Source: Gnetum montanum (taxonomy: Eukaryota; Streptophyta; Gnetopsida; Gnetales; Gnetaceae). From it: a DNA stretch of 64,000 bases. Shown piece after piece: positions 61,628-64,000 of this stretch. The notes below the pieces were generated by a model, which worked only from the letters and a program-made list of their open reading frames with translations, did not search any database and was not told the DNA's origin. Numbering within the stretch: position 1 is the first letter of the stretch; each line of letters opens with the position of its first letter. Made by a program: the position numbers and the translations under genes. The stretch covers positions 89,787-153,786 of the forward strand of contig MNCI01026430.1 of assembly GCA_015680685.1 (NCBI GenBank). Direction: 5' to 3'.

Positions 61628-62545
61628 TGATGAGTGGCGAGGTACCCCTACACTCAACCATACGAATACAAGCGTTACACGCGTGATTTGATTGAACTCC
61701 GTAGACGAACTAGTTGTGCCATCTAGACAGTTAGCTTTAGGTCGTAGTTCGTTGTCTTCCCACCTAAACTAGTATTAGCTTTGTCACGTATGGTTTAGTC
61801 CAGAGTGAGGTGTATGATGTGGTTTCTAATCTAATGCTACTCCTGAATGCAATGGAAAGTAATATTATCTAAGCTAAGAGAGAAAGGGTAAGAGAATCTA
61901 ATCTAGCCTAAGTGCAATGAGCATATGTTCCTTGATTATCCGTACACATATTGGACTTCGTGCACGACTACCACTGGGATTACCAACACAGATCCTAGGT
62001 ACGCTACTGAGTTACCAAGTAGCCACACTTAAATGCTCGTAATCAAGTCGTTCTCATTCAGCGTTTTAACACGAGATAAGGATGAGAAGATATTAACTAG
62101 GAAAGTAGTAAATAAGAATTAAGTAAATAATTAAACTAAGTGAATGCTGCAATGATGAAGTAATCTCGATCTTTATTTTTGGTCATGTGCGTGTCCAAGT
62201 ACGTCACACTCGAATAAAGGATGTCGTACAATTACAATCACCACACTGCGGGCATACACTGGAAAATAATTTTATCTCTGGAGGGATAAAACTAGCAGAG
62301 TTTCGCTAAGGGACTAAATCTAAGTGTGAAACAAGGGAGAGCTGCCTCTTATTTATAGAACTGGCGGCGGCCTGCGATATTGCAGGGAAGGATGCGATAT
62401 CGCATACACGATATCGTGGCTGATGTGAGATCGCGGCTGTGATATCGCGTATGCGATATTGTAGCCCATGCGATAACATGGCTGTGATAACATGGCTATG
62501 ATATCACAACAGCGATATCACAACTAGCAAATTCATGACTCATCA
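61628..62545 (-). mobile_element. 5' LTR of element G (family I)
   Basis: Minus strand starts TGATGAGTCATGAATTTGC, exactly like LTR A, and ends CCACTCATCA. It carries the GATATCGC array (62370-62525), a TATA-like TTCTATAAATAAG (62360-62348), and the conserved tail. Confidence 0.9.
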
Positions 62546-62764
62546 ATTGCTATAAAAATAATTTTAAGATATTTGAAAGGTACTACACAACATGATTTTT
62601 GATATTTTAATCTTATTAACTATTTAGATGCAAACTGGATAGGAGCTATTGATGATAGAAATAGTAAAAGTGAAAACTATTTTTATCTTGGTCAATATTT
62701 GGTTTTTTGGTTGAACAAGAAGTAAACATAAATATCAATTTTCATAGCAAAAACAAAGTACTTA

Positions 62765-62943
62765 AAAAAGGATCATCATCCTAAGCTTTAAGGCTCATCT
62801 CACGAAGTGGGGTTCTAGGAGGAGTGATGAATGAGCAAAAGCCTAACGTGTTCAAGTGGCTATGCCTAAGCTCGAACGCATATCTTCTGAGTTGAGAAAT
62901 AAGCACCTTACCATAACTCCTAATAGTGGTTTCTAAAACAAGA
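62765..62943 (-). mobile_element. tRNA-derived SINE, copy 2
   Basis: Minus strand: box A-like TTATGGTAAGGTGC, box B-like GCGTTCGAGCTT, then TTAGGCTTTTGCTCATTC and a final CCTTTTTT. Matches 30487-30670. Target duplication AAAGTACTTA (62755-62764) / AAAGTACATA (62944-62953), 9 of 10 bases. Confidence 0.75.
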
Positions 62944-62953
62944 AAAGTACATA

Positions 62954-64000
62954 AGACTGGAAATTTATATGTACAATTAATTTGGATAGGATAAATGCTA
63001 AAACATTATGGTCAAGAATAATGTGAAATTTTAATGTTATGTAATAATTTAATTACCATTAATTTTGCTAAAAATCATATGCATCACTCAAGAAAAAAGC
63101 ATATAGAAATTCAATGTTACTTTATTAAATAACATGTACAAAAGAGAAGAATCAAAATAAAATAAATAAACATAAATGATAAACTAGTAGATATAGTAAC
63201 CAAACCTCTTCAAAAAGGATGTTTGTATTACATCCCAAAAATGAATATATAAATTTCATAAAATTAAAATATTTTAATTTATTTGCTTAAGTATGTGTGA
63301 CATCATAATGCTTTTAAACCATGACAAATAATTTAAAATTTAAATTAAAAGTACTATAGATTTAAAACTCAAGTCCTAAAACATTTAGTATAATTTAATC
63401 TATGATTTAAGTTCTTGAACACACATTTGAAACATCCATACATCATTACAATACTTTTCAAGAATTCCAAATATGAAATAACCCTTAGAACCTCTACAAA
63501 TTTACATCAAGAGAATTAAACATAAGACATATTCAATCCTTTTGTCATGATCATGTTCAAAAAACTCTTAGCTCCAAGGTCTTCTACCAATATTATCTAC
63601 ATCAAATATATGTAAAAAGGATTAAAATCCTTCTAGTAGAGTAAACTGCCTTGGTGCATCTAGAATAAAGTTAGAAGATGGGACGAACTTGCTGCACAAA
63701 ATGTTAGCTAAACTCCAAAATGCCAAAGCATGTTTTATATTTCAAAATATAACCAAATATGCTATTACATAGGAATGCTACAAAAATAAGATTACCATAA
63801 AATTAATGGTAAACTAGTGTACCCTTAAGAACTCTTGGATTAATCATCATTCCCCATTGGGATGATGTTTATGTTTAACACTAATTCATAATTCTTCTAT
63901 TTTCTTGCATCCTAAATTATGAATCTAAATGTTTCTACAAGATAACCAAATCTAAGTAATGTAAGGTAACCACATGCAACATGGAAAATTTTAATCCTAC
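62954..64000. other. AT-rich flank, no gene seen
   Basis: No ORF, LTR or element block recognised. This may be older genomic background. Confidence 0.4.

Larger units (their letters stand above)
58918..62545 (-). mobile_element. Element G: pol-less family I element, 3' end deleted
   Basis: On the minus strand: LTR, PBS, gag (with a gap of N), 18-bp palindrome, spacer. Same gag-to-spacer join as element A. The rest of the spacer, the third ORF and the 3' LTR (A positions beyond about 2405) are missing. Base flank beside the LTR is ATTGC (62546-62550). Confidence 0.85.

Overview
The window is plant nuclear DNA made almost wholly of old, broken LTR retrotransposons. The recurrent coding blocks are Ty3/gypsy gag, aspartic protease (PR), reverse transcriptase (RT), RNase H (RH) and integrase (IN) of the Tat/Athila type. 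The signs are a primer-binding site (PBS) for tRNA-Asp, an FLDGYSGYN block in RT, a CX2CX3HX4C gag knuckle and a third ORF downstream of integrase. The genome is a seed plant with a large repeat fraction; the sequence does not allow a species call. I see no intact host gene, rRNA or tRNA gene, CRISPR array or prokaryotic feature.

Layout: (A) 1-4969, + strand, gag without pol, third-ORF remnant, 3' LTR. (B) 5794-about 8300, +, 5' LTR, PBS, gag start and an unidentified pseudo-ORF. (C) 9341-22942, +, a complete but decayed element with both LTRs; its 3' LTR carries a solo LTR of the A/G family (21765-22558). (F) about 23815-26410, +, gag-PR fragment, followed by a diverged LTR at 26811-27657. 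SINE-like units lie at 29675-29856, 30487-30670 and 62765-62943. (D) 32415-45308, +, nearly complete, 3' LTR cut short. A LINE endonuclease fragment lies near 45700-46110. (E) 46132-58917, - strand, same family as D and the best-preserved copy. (G) about 58918-62545, - strand, same pol-less family as A, joined to the middle of E's 5' LTR.

How the parts work together: the LTRs supply promoter and polyadenylation signals, the tRNA-Asp PBS and a short G tract next to TATGATG prime the two DNA strands, and gag and pol would supply particle and enzymes. Elements C, D and E also share an unusual module between pol and the third ORF: a cluster of U3-like motifs, a TATA box, about 150 bases of leader, a candidate 290-310 base intron, then the third-ORF ATG directly after the acceptor site. 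A keeps the TATA-like tract, the acceptor and the ATG. This suggests a separately promoted and spliced mRNA for the third ORF.

Two sequence-quality points: a single N at 10539 sits between two identical 46-base stretches (probably an unmerged contig overlap), and 61106-61352 is a gap of N inside the gag of G. Every coding region carries stops or frameshifts, so coordinates of coding parts are homology blocks, not working ORFs.
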